A stretch of DNA of 64,000 nt. Source: Alistipes sp. (GTDB taxonomy: Bacteria; Bacteroidota; Bacteroidia; Bacteroidales; Rikenellaceae). The notes under the pieces were generated by a model. It had not been told where the DNA came from. It saw only the letters and a list, made by a program, of their open reading frames with translations, and did no database searches. Location: NCBI GenBank assembly GCA_017381935.1, contig JAFOBG010000063.1, positions 1-64,000 of the forward strand. Reading direction: 5' to 3'. Below, in pieces: positions 52,996 through 61,376 of this stretch. Position 1 is the stretch's first letter, and each line of letters begins with the position of its first letter. The position numbers and the translations under genes were made by a program.

Positions 52996-54633
52996 TTATT
53001 TATACATAAATCTCTTGATTGAGTTCTTTGGTGTACGCTCGAAATCGTCATCAAGAATATCAATATCAGATACTTGTGCATATGCAGGCAGTTTCTGATT
53101 AAGCAAAATCAGATTAGCTTTCATAATGCTCTCAAGCTGCGACTTTGATAGAGGGTTGCTATCATCATTATCTGTTGCAACAATAGCTACGATTCTATTC
53201 TTTCTGTTGATAATAATAGACTCGCGAACATGTGGCATAGCGTTCAGCAACTCCTCAATCTCCTCAGGATAGATATTCTGACCATTTGCAGTAAGAATCA
53301 TATTCTTTGAGCGGCCCTTGATATAGATGTTTCCATACTTGTCAATTATTCCAAGGTCGCCAGTCTTCATATATCCGTCGTCGGTAAATGTAGCAGCTGT
53401 TACATCCGGCTGTTTGTAGTAACCGAGCATTACATTGTCGCCGCAAACCTGAATCTCACCAACTACATTTTGTGGGTCAGGAGAGTCAATTCTTACCTCC
53501 ATACCATCTACCGGCTTACCGCAAGAGCGAATAGCGAAGTCATACCAATCCTCATAACCGATAAGTGGGCCACACTCTGTCATACCATAACCTACGGTAT
53601 ATGGGAGTTTAATCTGTTTTAGTAACACCTCGATAGGACCACTGATAGCAGCACCACCAATGATGATGTGCTTCATATTGCCACCAAATGAACTGAGAAT
53701 CTTTTTACGTACAGATTTGTAAATGATATTGCTTAGTCCTGGAATCTTAAGAGAGAACTTAAGCATAGGCTTCTCAAGAGTTGGGATAACCTTATTGCGT
53801 ATAATCTTTTCAAGAACCAATGGTACTGTAATGAGCATATATGGACGTACATCCTTAAAAGCCTGCATGAGCAGGGTAGGGGTTGGCATCTTTCCTAAGA
53901 AATAGATAGTTGCTCCGGAGCAGATAGGATAGATAAACTCAAAAGCAAGTCCATACAAGTGAGCCAATGGCAACATTGATACAATATTAGAACCAAGAGG
54001 CATCTTGATACGGGTTACTCCAAAGGTAATATTAGAAGAAATGTTGTTGTTAGAGAGCATAATACCCTTTGGAGAGGATGTTGTTCCTGAGGTATAGCTG
54101 ATAGTATTAAGATCATCAGGTTCACCTACTTCATAATGAACAAACTTACGTTTCATACCCTGTGGATACTTTGCACGGAAGAGTTGCTGCAGGTTTGGCA
54201 TAACCTCTTTTAATACATCTTCCTTTGACCAAAGTTCTGTGAAATCCTCAATACAGATTACACCCTTTAGTTGTGGCATGTGCTCAGGAGACATTGATGA
54301 CCACATCTTACGCTCTGTAAATAGAATAACACTATCAGAGTGATCAACAAGTTTTTGTAGGTTCTCAGCTGAAAAACCATTCAAAATAGGAACTGCTACT
54401 GCGCGATACGCAATAATTGCGAGATAGGAGATTCCCCAGCGAGCAGTGTTATTTGCACTAATGGCAATTTTATCACCCACCTTTACTCCCAACTTCTCAA
54501 ATACAATATGCAGTTTAGCAATATGTGTTGCTACATCTGCATAGTAGAAAGTCTCGCCTTTATAGTCACATACGGCAGGCTTATGCCAATTGTTCTGTGC
54601 CGCTTCGGCAAATCTTTCAATAAAATGCTTCAT
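52996..54633 (-). CDS. Long-chain fatty acid-CoA ligase family enzyme
   Basis: An ANL-superfamily adenylate-forming enzyme, 545 residues. The P-loop motif is TISYTSGTTSSPKGIMLS, A5 is YGMTECGPL, A7/A8 is KTGDLGIIDKYGNIYIKGRSK, and the catalytic Lys is in RTPKNSIKRF near the C-terminus. The substrate is probably a fatty acid; acyl chain length is not decided. Monocistronic; the 329 nt upstream hold the paired repeat element 54655-54896. Confidence 0.9.
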   Translation of the reverse strand: MKHFIERFAEAAQNNWHKPAVCDYKGETFYYADVATHIAKLHIVFEKLGVKVGDKIAISANNTARWGISYLAIIAYRAVAVPILNGFSAENLQKLVDHSDSVILFTERKMWSSMSPEHMPQLKGVICIEDFTELWSKEDVLKEVMPNLQQLFRAKYPQGMKRKFVHYEVGEPDDLNTISYTSGTTSSPKGIMLSNNNISSNITFGVTRIKMPLGSNIVSMLPLAHLYGLAFEFIYPICSGATIYFLGKMPTPTLLMQAFKDVRPYMLITVPLVLEKIIRNKVIPTLEKPMLKFSLKIPGLSNIIYKSVRKKILSSFGGNMKHIIIGGAAISGPIEVLLKQIKLPYTVGYGMTECGPLIGYEDWYDFAIRSCGKPVDGMEVRIDSPDPQNVVGEIQVCGDNVMLGYYKQPDVTAATFTDDGYMKTGDLGIIDKYGNIYIKGRSKNMILTANGQNIYPEEIEELLNAMPHVRESIIINRKNRIVAIVATDNDDSNPLSKSQLESIMKANLILLNQKLPAYAQVSDIDILDDDFERTPKNSIKRFMYK

Positions 54634-54654
54634 ACACTTGGTGGTTTCTTTGGA

Positions 54655-54896
54655 TGTTGTATTAACTCTGTTTATCTCGTTCTTTTTTGCGATTTTGTAC
54701 CTCTTTGGAACTTTTCTCTTCGTTACATAGATCTACTATGCTCCTCGTCGTAAAGTTCCAAATATCCACAAACTCACAAAAAATTACTTCGTAAACAGAG
54801 TTAACACAACATCTTGTTGTATTTGTTGTAAGTTCGCACCTTGGAACTTCACTTTAGTTACATAGATTCACTATGCTCCTCGTCGTAAAGTTCAAA
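54655..54896. repeat. Intergenic element with two hairpin units inside/next to a 20-bp inverted repeat
   Basis: Unit A (54705-54762) and unit B (54841-54896) both read TTGGAACTT...TTACATAGAT..ACTATGCTCCTCGTCGTAAAGTTC, and each folds as GGAACTT/AAAGTTC with inner CATAG/CTATG. Unit A lies between the 20-nt arms TGTTGTATTAACTCTGTTTA (54655-54674) and TAAACAGAGTTAACACAACA (54792-54811), which differ from perfect complementarity at one position. It sits between the LytTR gene 3' end and the acyl-CoA ligase 5' end; no ORF. Confidence 0.7.
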
Positions 54897-54962
54897 CAAT
54901 ACAAAATATCAAACAAAGAACCCAATAAATAGCATTAATCCAACCTCCGGATTAATAAATTG

Positions 54963-55853
54963 TTATTTCATTAACCATTCGGTTATATTGTTTATATATG
55001 TCTTAGAGATTGGTACATCAAACACACCTTCAATACCAAACTCAATAAATACACCATCTTTATCTCGTCTTAGGACTTTAATTCTATCCATGTTAATCAT
55101 ATACGAGCGATGGCAACGTTGGATACTACATTCTGATAGTAGTTCGGCAACACGTTTCATTGTGTTACGAATCATACTCTTTTTAACCTGCCCATTATTT
55201 ATATACCACACGCATACATAGTTGTCAGCAGACTCTATCATAATTAAATCTTCACGTTTTACAGAGAGCCTCATCTCATTATGGTCGTCATAGATGAGAA
55301 TATATGCTTTCTGTAGAGCAGACTGCTCATTGGCAATACTTTCACGTAATGATTTTAACTGTTGAGCCTTGTCTAAGATGATAATATAGAGCCAGCAGAA
55401 AAAGTAAGGAATAAAAAGTATGCAGGTAGTTCTTCCCAGAACCTTGGCGAATAGTTTGAAGAAACTTGTATAATCCGGATGAAATAGGGCTGAGGACCAA
55501 ATAGTGATACCTAAAGCTACAATTACAAATTCAACACCACACCAGATTAGAAATCCTCGATATGTTAATTTAGTACGTACAGTTCTTACCAGAATAATAC
55601 GTGAACTGAATACCATTATAGCACCAAGAAATACGACTGATGCTAAGGCTAAGAAGAATGCATCCTCAGTTGAGTCAATTATGTGTGAAAGGTTCTGGGT
55701 TATTAGAAAATCGAGAGACTCATATATATTAAAAGGTCGGAAGATGGTAATAAATACAACAGCTATAATTGCCATTATGATAACAATTACAGCTTGTCGA
55801 GAGTATGTAAAGATCGACTTAGGTATAAGTTGATCTAACAGTTGTTTATTCAT
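54963..55853 (-). CDS. Membrane-bound LytTR-domain regulator
   Basis: A 296-residue protein starting at MNKQLLDQLIPKS (55853, inside the end of the upstream gene). Four hydrophobic helices (about 20-40, 60-80, 100-122, 140-162) are followed by a short coiled linker (LDKAQQLKSLRESIANEQ) and a LytTR DNA-binding domain at about 205-296 (IESADNYVCVWYINNGQVKK, QRCHRSYMINMDRIKVLRRD, DVPISKTY). LytTR domains bind direct repeats and here would act from the membrane, without phosphorylation. It is the last gene of an operon led by an M23 peptidase. Confidence 0.87.
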   Translation of the reverse strand: MNKQLLDQLIPKSIFTYSRQAVIVIIMAIIAVVFITIFRPFNIYESLDFLITQNLSHIIDSTEDAFFLALASVVFLGAIMVFSSRIILVRTVRTKLTYRGFLIWCGVEFVIVALGITIWSSALFHPDYTSFFKLFAKVLGRTTCILFIPYFFCWLYIIILDKAQQLKSLRESIANEQSALQKAYILIYDDHNEMRLSVKREDLIMIESADNYVCVWYINNGQVKKSMIRNTMKRVAELLSECSIQRCHRSYMINMDRIKVLRRDKDGVFIEFGIEGVFDVPISKTYINNITEWLMK

Positions 55854-56361
55854 CTTGTTCGGGTTTTTGCGACATGTATCCCAACACTCTTTCCACCAAC
55901 TCATCTTCATTGTCGCAGGAAATATAATATTTATCTTCGTAAATATCTGTAATCTCAATAAAATTACTCCACTTAGAGGTGTATAACTTTACAAACTCCA
56001 TATGTTTGAGATTTAAATAACAGCCATAGTATCCGAAGAATCCTGCTCCGGCAAAGATAGGAATAAAATATTTTAATTCCTTATTTTCTACTACACGAAT
56101 AGATGATATTTCACTATAACTGATATATGTATAGTCTGATATGCAGCAAATATCTATACCTTCCTCACCGACTATGATTTTACGAGGAATAGAGAGAGCC
56201 ATTAGGGCGATTACAGCAACTACAATAGTGATAAACCAGGCCAAAATATAGCCTCCATCTACATATAAAAATAGAGCCGCTGCAATTGCAACAAAGCAGA
56301 GGAAGTGTATCAGTGTGCGGTACTGAGTCTTGTAGTCTATAGTATATTTGTACTCAAACAT
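55846..56361 (-). CDS. Membrane protein with PH-like soluble part
   Basis: A 171-residue protein with two adjacent hydrophobic segments (about 15-60), then a beta-rich region: PRKIIVGEEGIDICCISDYTYISYSEISSI resembles bacterial PH (bPH-type) domains, followed by another hydrophobic stretch (KYFIPIFAGAGFFGYYGCYL). No specific family is certain. It overlaps the LytTR gene by 8 nt and begins 5 nt after ispD. A functional tie with the LytTR regulator is inferred from overlap only. Confidence 0.7.
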   Translation of the reverse strand: MFEYKYTIDYKTQYRTLIHFLCFVAIAAALFLYVDGGYILAWFITIVVAVIALMALSIPRKIIVGEEGIDICCISDYTYISYSEISSIRVVENKELKYFIPIFAGAGFFGYYGCYLNLKHMEFVKLYTSKWSNFIEITDIYEDKYYISCDNEDELVERVLGYMSQKPEQDE

Positions 56362-56366
56362 AGGCT

Positions 56367-57065
56367 CTATTTACAACTCTCTTTTATATACAAGGCAATC
56401 GCCTCTCCGATAATCATATCGTCAGGCGTTGTAATCTTAATATTTGTCTTCTCTCCCTCACAGAGGGATACTTTATGGCGTGTTGTAGTCTCTACAACAG
56501 AGGCATCGTCAGTAAAACGAGGATCAAATGTAGTGTTGTATGCTGCACGAATAAGTGAGGCCTCAAAAATCTGAGGCGTTTGCACAACTTTTAACTTCGT
56601 TCTATCAACAATAGAACTCTGTCTATTGTTATCAACTGCTCTAAATGAATCTGCAGGTGAAATTACAGGTATGGCAGAACCATTATCTAAAGCACACTGA
56701 ACAGTGTTGAGGATCATCGCTTTTGAAGCGAATGGTCGCACTCCATCTTGTACTGCAATTAAATCTACATACTCACTAATAGCTTCTATTCCGTTCTTGA
56801 CAGAGTGGAAACGCTCTTTACCGCCTTCAACAATCTTATGACGGGCTACTTTAAAGCGTGCTGAGTAGTTCTTCCAGAACTCTATCTGTGAAGCAGGTAG
56901 TACTACAACTATTTTTGCAGTAGGAAGTGCTGATGCAAAGTTATTTATAGTACGAACAAGTATTGGCTCACCCCCGATAAGAGCAAACTGCTTTGGCATA
57001 CTGCCACCCATGCGGTTACCACTACCACCGGCAACTATTACAACTCCTATTGCTCTTTGTTCCAT
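56367..57065 (-). CDS. ispD: 2-C-methyl-D-erythritol 4-phosphate cytidylyltransferase
   Basis: The third step of the MEP isoprenoid pathway: CTP plus MEP gives CDP-ME. It has 232 residues. The N-terminal nucleotide motif is AGGSGNRMGGSMPKQF, with VQDGVRPFASK, the middle TKLKVVQTPQ and late DDASVVE blocks as expected. The start overlaps the PNPOx-like gene by 19 nt. The protein tail is LYIKESCK. Confidence 0.95.
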   Translation of the reverse strand: MEQRAIGVVIVAGGSGNRMGGSMPKQFALIGGEPILVRTINNFASALPTAKIVVVLPASQIEFWKNYSARFKVARHKIVEGGKERFHSVKNGIEAISEYVDLIAVQDGVRPFASKAMILNTVQCALDNGSAIPVISPADSFRAVDNNRQSSIVDRTKLKVVQTPQIFEASLIRAAYNTTFDPRFTDDASVVETTTRHKVSLCEGEKTNIKITTPDDMIIGEAIALYIKESCK

Positions 57066-57466
57066 ATTAGTTTCTTTCCAAAACCGAGCGTATTGTCGGT
57101 AAGTTTCATGAAATAAGGCTCAACTACCCAAATGTTTAGAGGCGCTGCGACAGCATAAGGGAAACGTTTGATATAAACGCTTTTTGCGTTTTTATCTCCT
57201 CTACGTATTGTACCACATATTTGGATGCCTTGTATTTTGCCAACTATTCTTGTCTCAAGATTAATTGCCACAGCAACATTACTATTTGCCATCATATGTT
57301 GCGCATGGAGTGTATTGTCATCAGATGTAAAGATTATCAGATTTCTACTCTTATCATATGCATAAAAGCATGCAGCACAATAAGGTTGTGCATTGTGGCC
57401 TACAGTAGCTAAAGTAAGCACATGATGACGAGTAATAAAATCTGTTATCTTCTTCTCTGGCAACAT
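57047..57466 (-). CDS. Pyridoxamine 5'-phosphate oxidase-like flavin-binding protein
   Basis: A 139-residue split-barrel protein. ITRHHVLTLATVGHNAQPYCA and FTSDDNTLHAQHMMANSNVAVAI are typical of the PNPOx-like/FMN-binding superfamily. It is too short to be PdxH. The ligand could be FMN, F420-like cofactors or heme. It lies 1 nt after the M23 peptidase gene. Confidence 0.82.
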   Translation of the reverse strand: MLPEKKITDFITRHHVLTLATVGHNAQPYCAACFYAYDKSRNLIIFTSDDNTLHAQHMMANSNVAVAINLETRIVGKIQGIQICGTIRRGDKNAKSVYIKRFPYAVAAPLNIWVVEPYFMKLTDNTLGFGKKLIWNKEQ

Positions 57467-57467
57467 A

Positions 57468-58733
57468 TTATTTGATATTTACTGAATCAATAACAGTTAT
57501 CTTCATAGAGTCCGGAACTTCACCCTCCAACTCTGCAATTACACGCTCTTTTACCCACTCGAACTTCTCACGGTTCTCCTTTTTAATCGGTTCAGATGGC
57601 TTTTGCGGAACCTTTAGAGGGTTGATAGGTTGTCCATTTTTCCAAAGACGGAAGTCAAGATGTGGGCCTGTAGAACGACCTGTACTGCCGACATAACCAA
57701 TAACTTGGCCTTGTGATACTCTCTTGCCTACAGCTATACCTTTTGCATATCCTTTTAGGTGTAGGTATCCAGATTGTAATTTGCCTGGATGCTTGATATA
57801 GATTGTATTTCCTCCGGCACCTTTCCATCCTTTGAAGGTAACCGTTCCATCTGCAACTGCACGTACAGGAGTGCCTGCTGGTGCTGCATAGTCTATACCG
57901 GTATGTGGCCTATACTTCTTGAGTACAGGATGATAACGTGAGTATGAAAATTTAGAGGATATGCGAGTAAACTTAAGCGGAGCCTTGAGCAACTGCTTGC
58001 GCAATGAGCCTCCATCAGCTTCCCAATATTGCACCTTGCCACCTTGAGGGAATGGAATAGCGTATATATCTTTTCCTAAATGTGTAAATTTTGCACCCCA
58101 AACTCTACCAATACCTACAGATAGTGTATCGACAAATTTCTCATCATAAACTACAGTAAAGCTGTCTCCCTGCTGGATGCCGAAAAAGTCAACGGTCCAC
58201 TGATATATATCTTCCATCTCTGCCGCTAAAGCATAAGGCATTTTCTCCTCCATGATAGTACCCCATAGAGAGCTCTCAATAGTACCGCTACTCTTTGTTC
58301 TTACAAGGGTTACAGGCTTTGAATCTTGACGTACAGCAACAGAGTCTCCTACGAAGGCAAATACAACATAGTCAACAACATTCTGTTCATAGACCAGGTA
58401 GTCTAATCTTGCAGTAGAAACACTGTCAAGTGTATCACATTTTGTGAATGTGGTATATTTGTGGCCGGCTCTAATGGTCTTAAGAGGGCAAATATCCTTA
58501 GCTAATCTGTCAAGTTCAGCAATCTTTTTGGTAGTAATACCACGACTATCTAAAATCTTACCCCAAGTATCGCCTTTGACTACCTCGAAATTTTCTACTT
58601 GGTAGCCATCAGCATCTATTCCGTAGATGATATTTTTAGGTTTTGGTTCTTCAACCCCTCTTTGAGAGTTTGAACAAGCTTGAAAATATATGCCCAAAAA
58701 TAGGACTGTGATGATAAATATAAACTTTCTCAT
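57468..58733 (-). CDS. M23-family peptidoglycan endopeptidase, lipoprotein-like
   Basis: A 421-residue protein from MRKFIFIITVLFLG (58733); the signal ends at YFQACS (probable lipobox Cys20). Residues about 40-100 look LysM/OapA-like (FEVVKGDTWGKILDSRGIT). The M23 domain starts near 290 with HTGIDYAAPAGTPVRAV (metal His and Asp). The second metal motif reads GPHLDFRLW rather than HLH, so the last zinc ligand is Asp or moved. A TATCTTTG box at 58740-58747 ends 6 nt before the ATG, and rules out the ATG at 58769. Confidence 0.88.
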   Translation of the reverse strand: MRKFIFIITVLFLGIYFQACSNSQRGVEEPKPKNIIYGIDADGYQVENFEVVKGDTWGKILDSRGITTKKIAELDRLAKDICPLKTIRAGHKYTTFTKCDTLDSVSTARLDYLVYEQNVVDYVVFAFVGDSVAVRQDSKPVTLVRTKSSGTIESSLWGTIMEEKMPYALAAEMEDIYQWTVDFFGIQQGDSFTVVYDEKFVDTLSVGIGRVWGAKFTHLGKDIYAIPFPQGGKVQYWEADGGSLRKQLLKAPLKFTRISSKFSYSRYHPVLKKYRPHTGIDYAAPAGTPVRAVADGTVTFKGWKGAGGNTIYIKHPGKLQSGYLHLKGYAKGIAVGKRVSQGQVIGYVGSTGRSTGPHLDFRLWKNGQPINPLKVPQKPSEPIKKENREKFEWVKERVIAELEGEVPDSMKITVIDSVNIK

Positions 58734-58739
58734 ATTTTG

Positions 58740-58747
58740 CAAAGATA
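58740..58747 (-). promoter_or_regulatory. -7 box abutting the M23 operon start
   Basis: TATCTTTG on the minus strand, 6 nt from the ATG; TGTG 19 nt upstream is a 3-of-4 match to TTTG. Confidence 0.5.
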
Positions 58748-58807
58748 ATAAAAATGGAGGGAAAAGCACAAAAAAAACATAGTTTTTTACTAAAATACTA
58801 TTAAAGC

Positions 58808-58838
58808 TTTGCAGAATGAAATATTTTATATAACTTTG
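58808..58838 (+). promoter_or_regulatory. Promoter of lpxK
   Basis: TTTG (58808-58811), a 19-nt spacer and TAACTTTG (58831-58838) fit the consensus. The box is 21 nt before ATG 58860 and rules out the upstream in-frame ATG near 58809-58816. Confidence 0.75.
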
Positions 58839-58859
58839 AATGTTAAATGTATTATCACT

Positions 58860-59945
58860 ATGAGAGTCTTTTTAGAGAAAATAGCGTCATTGTTGTACGG
58901 GATGGTAATCTACGTACGCAATATGTTATTCGATAAAGACATTCTCAAAGGCAAAAAGTATGATATCCCGATTGTCTGTATTGGTAATATTACTGCAGGC
59001 GGGACAGGTAAAACTCCAATGGTAGAGTTTACTGTTTCTCATTTTATGGAGAATAGAAATGTCGCAGTCCTTTCACGTGGTTATGGTCGTAAAACAAGAG
59101 GGTATCGAGTTGTAGATATAGACGATCACTATCTTGATGTAGGAGATGAACCTCTGCAAATTAAGAGAAAATTTCCTGAGGTTCCGGTTATTGTGTGTGA
59201 GCGTCGTACTGAGGGTATAGAGAGAATAATGGAGGAGTTCCCGGATGTAGATATGATTATTATGGATGATGGTTTTCAGCATCGTTGGGTAAAGCCTTAT
59301 TTGAATATCATTATGATTGATGCCACTCGTCCGGTCGATAAAGACCACTTTATGCCTGCGGGCCAACTTCGAGATAGCATTGAGTCGCTTGACAGAGCCA
59401 ATATATTTATCTTTACAAAGTGCCCTGAGAACTTTGTTCAGTTAGATATGAGACTTTTAGAGGCAAGTTTGAATAAGAAGCCTTCTCAAGCAACATTCTT
59501 TACTCGCCCTAATATTATTGAGACTCGATCAATGATTGGCTGTGTACCGGTAGTGCTGCCTGTACATAGTAAAGTAATCGCTATGGCGGGTATCGGAAAT
59601 AATGAGGCATTCTTCGATAGCCTTTCAAAGAGATATAAGGTTGTAAAAACTTTTGCTTTTCAGGACCATCATCAGTATAAAGCATCAGATGCGCAAATGA
59701 TTTTGGAGGCTGTAGAGCAATATCCGGATGCTTTTATCATGACAACCGAGAAGGATGCTGTCAAACTATGTAATTCTGATGATTTTCCTGCTCAGTTGCG
59801 GACGCAGATGTTCTATGAGTGTATTGGTATGATGTTTGTGGCACCGGCTAACTCTAATTCAATAGCGGCAAGAGATGCTCTTTGTGAACGTTTAAATAAC
59901 GAAATAATTAGTTTCAATAATGACACATATATTAGAGGCTGTTGA
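58860..59945 (+). CDS. lpxK: Tetraacyldisaccharide 4'-kinase
   Basis: Phosphorylates the lipid A precursor at the 4' position on the inner membrane. It has 361 residues from MRVFLEKIAS. An N-terminal membrane helix region (about 5-22) precedes IVCIGNITAGGTGKTPMVEF (Walker A), DVDMIIMDDGFQHRWV and GIGNNEAFF. The C-terminal TTEKDAVKL block is typical. It overlaps the next start by 26 nt. It confirms a Gram-negative LPS-bearing cell. Confidence 0.95.
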   Translation: MRVFLEKIASLLYGMVIYVRNMLFDKDILKGKKYDIPIVCIGNITAGGTGKTPMVEFTVSHFMENRNVAVLSRGYGRKTRGYRVVDIDDHYLDVGDEPLQIKRKFPEVPVIVCERRTEGIERIMEEFPDVDMIIMDDGFQHRWVKPYLNIIMIDATRPVDKDHFMPAGQLRDSIESLDRANIFIFTKCPENFVQLDMRLLEASLNKKPSQATFFTRPNIIETRSMIGCVPVVLPVHSKVIAMAGIGNNEAFFDSLSKRYKVVKTFAFQDHHQYKASDAQMILEAVEQYPDAFIMTTEKDAVKLCNSDDFPAQLRTQMFYECIGMMFVAPANSNSIAARDALCERLNNEIISFNNDTYIRGC

Positions 59946-60726
59946 TTACTTAAACAGCGTAACCTCAGATTTTAAGCCTGAAGTGGGAATTATCTTGGGA
60001 ACAGGCTTAGGTGGTTTTGTTGATAATATTGATGTTGTATACTCGGTTGATTATTGCAATATCCCCAATATGCCCGTATCAACAGTTGAGGGTCATGCCG
60101 GCCGCCTTATTTTTGGAACAGTAGGTTCTCGTCGTGTTGTGGCAATGCAAGGGCGCTTCCACTACTATGAGGGCTATACAATGAAACAGGTTACTTTCCC
60201 TGTTCGAGTACTTGCAAAGTTGGGTATTAATTATCTCTTTGTTTCTAATGCGAGTGGTGGTATTAATACCTCGTTCTGTGTTGGTGATTTGATGGTAATT
60301 ACAGACCATATCAATCTGTTGCCAAATCCGCTTATTGGCCCGAATAATAACGAATTGGGCCCTCGTTTCCCTGATATGCATGATTGCTATAGTAAGGCCG
60401 TTAGAGATAAGGCTACAGCTATTGCTAATCGTCTCAATATTAAGTTGCAGTATGGAGTATATGTCGGTACAACAGGTCCAACCTTTGAAACGCAGGCTGA
60501 GTATCGCTACTTTAAGGCTATTGGAGGCGACGCTGTAGGTATGTCAACTGTACCTGAGACCATTGTGGCTCGTCATATGGGCGTGCCGGTTTTTGGAATG
60601 TCTGTCATTACTAATTGTGGTCTTAGCGACCAGGTGGGCGACCATGAGGATGTACAGATGCAGGGTCGTAAGGCTGGTGAGCGAATGAGTAAACTGTTTG
60701 TAGAATTGATTAATAATCTTGATTAA
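59920..60726 (+). CDS. Purine-nucleoside phosphorylase
   Basis: Phosphorolysis of inosine and guanosine, 268 residues of the trimeric PNP family. GIILGTGLGGF holds the phosphate-binding start, GRFHYYEGY and NASGGIN the sugar and phosphate contacts, and EAEYRYF in TQAEYRYFKAIGGDAVGMS the purine site with its glutamate. VITNCGL close to the C-terminus is also typical. It overlaps lpxK and is 8 nt before ssb. Confidence 0.94.
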   Translation: MTHILEAVDYLNSVTSDFKPEVGIILGTGLGGFVDNIDVVYSVDYCNIPNMPVSTVEGHAGRLIFGTVGSRRVVAMQGRFHYYEGYTMKQVTFPVRVLAKLGINYLFVSNASGGINTSFCVGDLMVITDHINLLPNPLIGPNNNELGPRFPDMHDCYSKAVRDKATAIANRLNIKLQYGVYVGTTGPTFETQAEYRYFKAIGGDAVGMSTVPETIVARHMGVPVFGMSVITNCGLSDQVGDHEDVQMQGRKAGERMSKLFVELINNLD

Positions 60727-60734
60727 TACTGTTT

Positions 60735-61226
60735 ATGATAAATAAAGTTATTTTGGTCGGAAATGTTGGAGCCGACCCTGAGGTTAGAAGTCTTGAAAAT
60801 GGTGTTAAAACTGCTCGTATCCGCCTTGCTACTACAGAGCGATTTTATAACCGTCAGACAAATGAGACAACAGAGCAGACTGAGTGGCATACAGTCATTT
60901 TTTGGCGAGGTCTTGCTGATGTGGTTGATAAGTATGTTCGCAAGGGTAGCCAAATCTATGTAGAGGGAGCAATCCACTATCGAGATTGGCAGGGTAATGA
61001 TGGTCAGCGGCACTTTGCTACCGATATTACAGCCTCAGACCTTAAACTACTTGGGCGCCGTCCTGAGGGTGCTCAATCAGCTCCGTATCCGCAGCAGCCA
61101 CAGTATGTGCAGCAACCACAACCACAATATGCTGCACCTCAGTATCCAACCCCAACTCCTCAGCCGCAACCTCAGCCTCAGCCAGCAGTTGTTCCGGCTC
61201 AGGATGATGACGATTTGCCATTCTAA
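60735..61226 (+). CDS. ssb: Single-stranded DNA-binding protein
   Basis: A 163-residue protein with an OB fold at about 1-110 (INKVILVGNVGADPEVRSLE, VIFWRGLADVVDKYVRKGSQ), then a Gln/Pro-rich linker (PQPQ repeats, about 115-152) and the acidic tip DDDDLPF that recruits repair proteins. It lies last in the lpxK operon, followed by a terminator. Confidence 0.96.
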   Translation: MINKVILVGNVGADPEVRSLENGVKTARIRLATTERFYNRQTNETTEQTEWHTVIFWRGLADVVDKYVRKGSQIYVEGAIHYRDWQGNDGQRHFATDITASDLKLLGRRPEGAQSAPYPQQPQYVQQPQPQYAAPQYPTPTPQPQPQPQPAVVPAQDDDDLPF

Positions 61227-61249
61227 GAGGGCTGATTTGTACTATAGAG

Positions 61250-61286
61250 GCTGTCCAACAAATATGTGTTGCGACAGCTTTTTTTT
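61250..61286 (+). terminator. Terminator of the lpxK-PNP-ssb operon
   Basis: GCTGTCCAACA pairs with TGTTGCGACAGC (one bulge), followed by TTTTTTTT. Confidence 0.85.
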
Positions 61287-61298
61287 GTTATACAGCAC

Positions 61299-61323
61299 AA
61301 AAAAAGGGCTACATTTGTAGCCC
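61299..61323 (-). terminator. Terminator of the 61377-62336 lipoprotein gene
   Basis: On the minus strand GGGCTACAAATGTAGCCC is followed by TTTTTTT. Confidence 0.85.
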
Positions 61324-61376
61324 CTTTCGTAGTGAGTTAATTTTGTATAAGGGATGTGTGCTATCTCTTATTACTC

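Noticed and set aside
54705..54896. Possible CRISPR-like repeats
   Set aside because: Only two units, each self-complementary and unevenly embedded in an inverted repeat; no regular spacers and no cas genes nearby.
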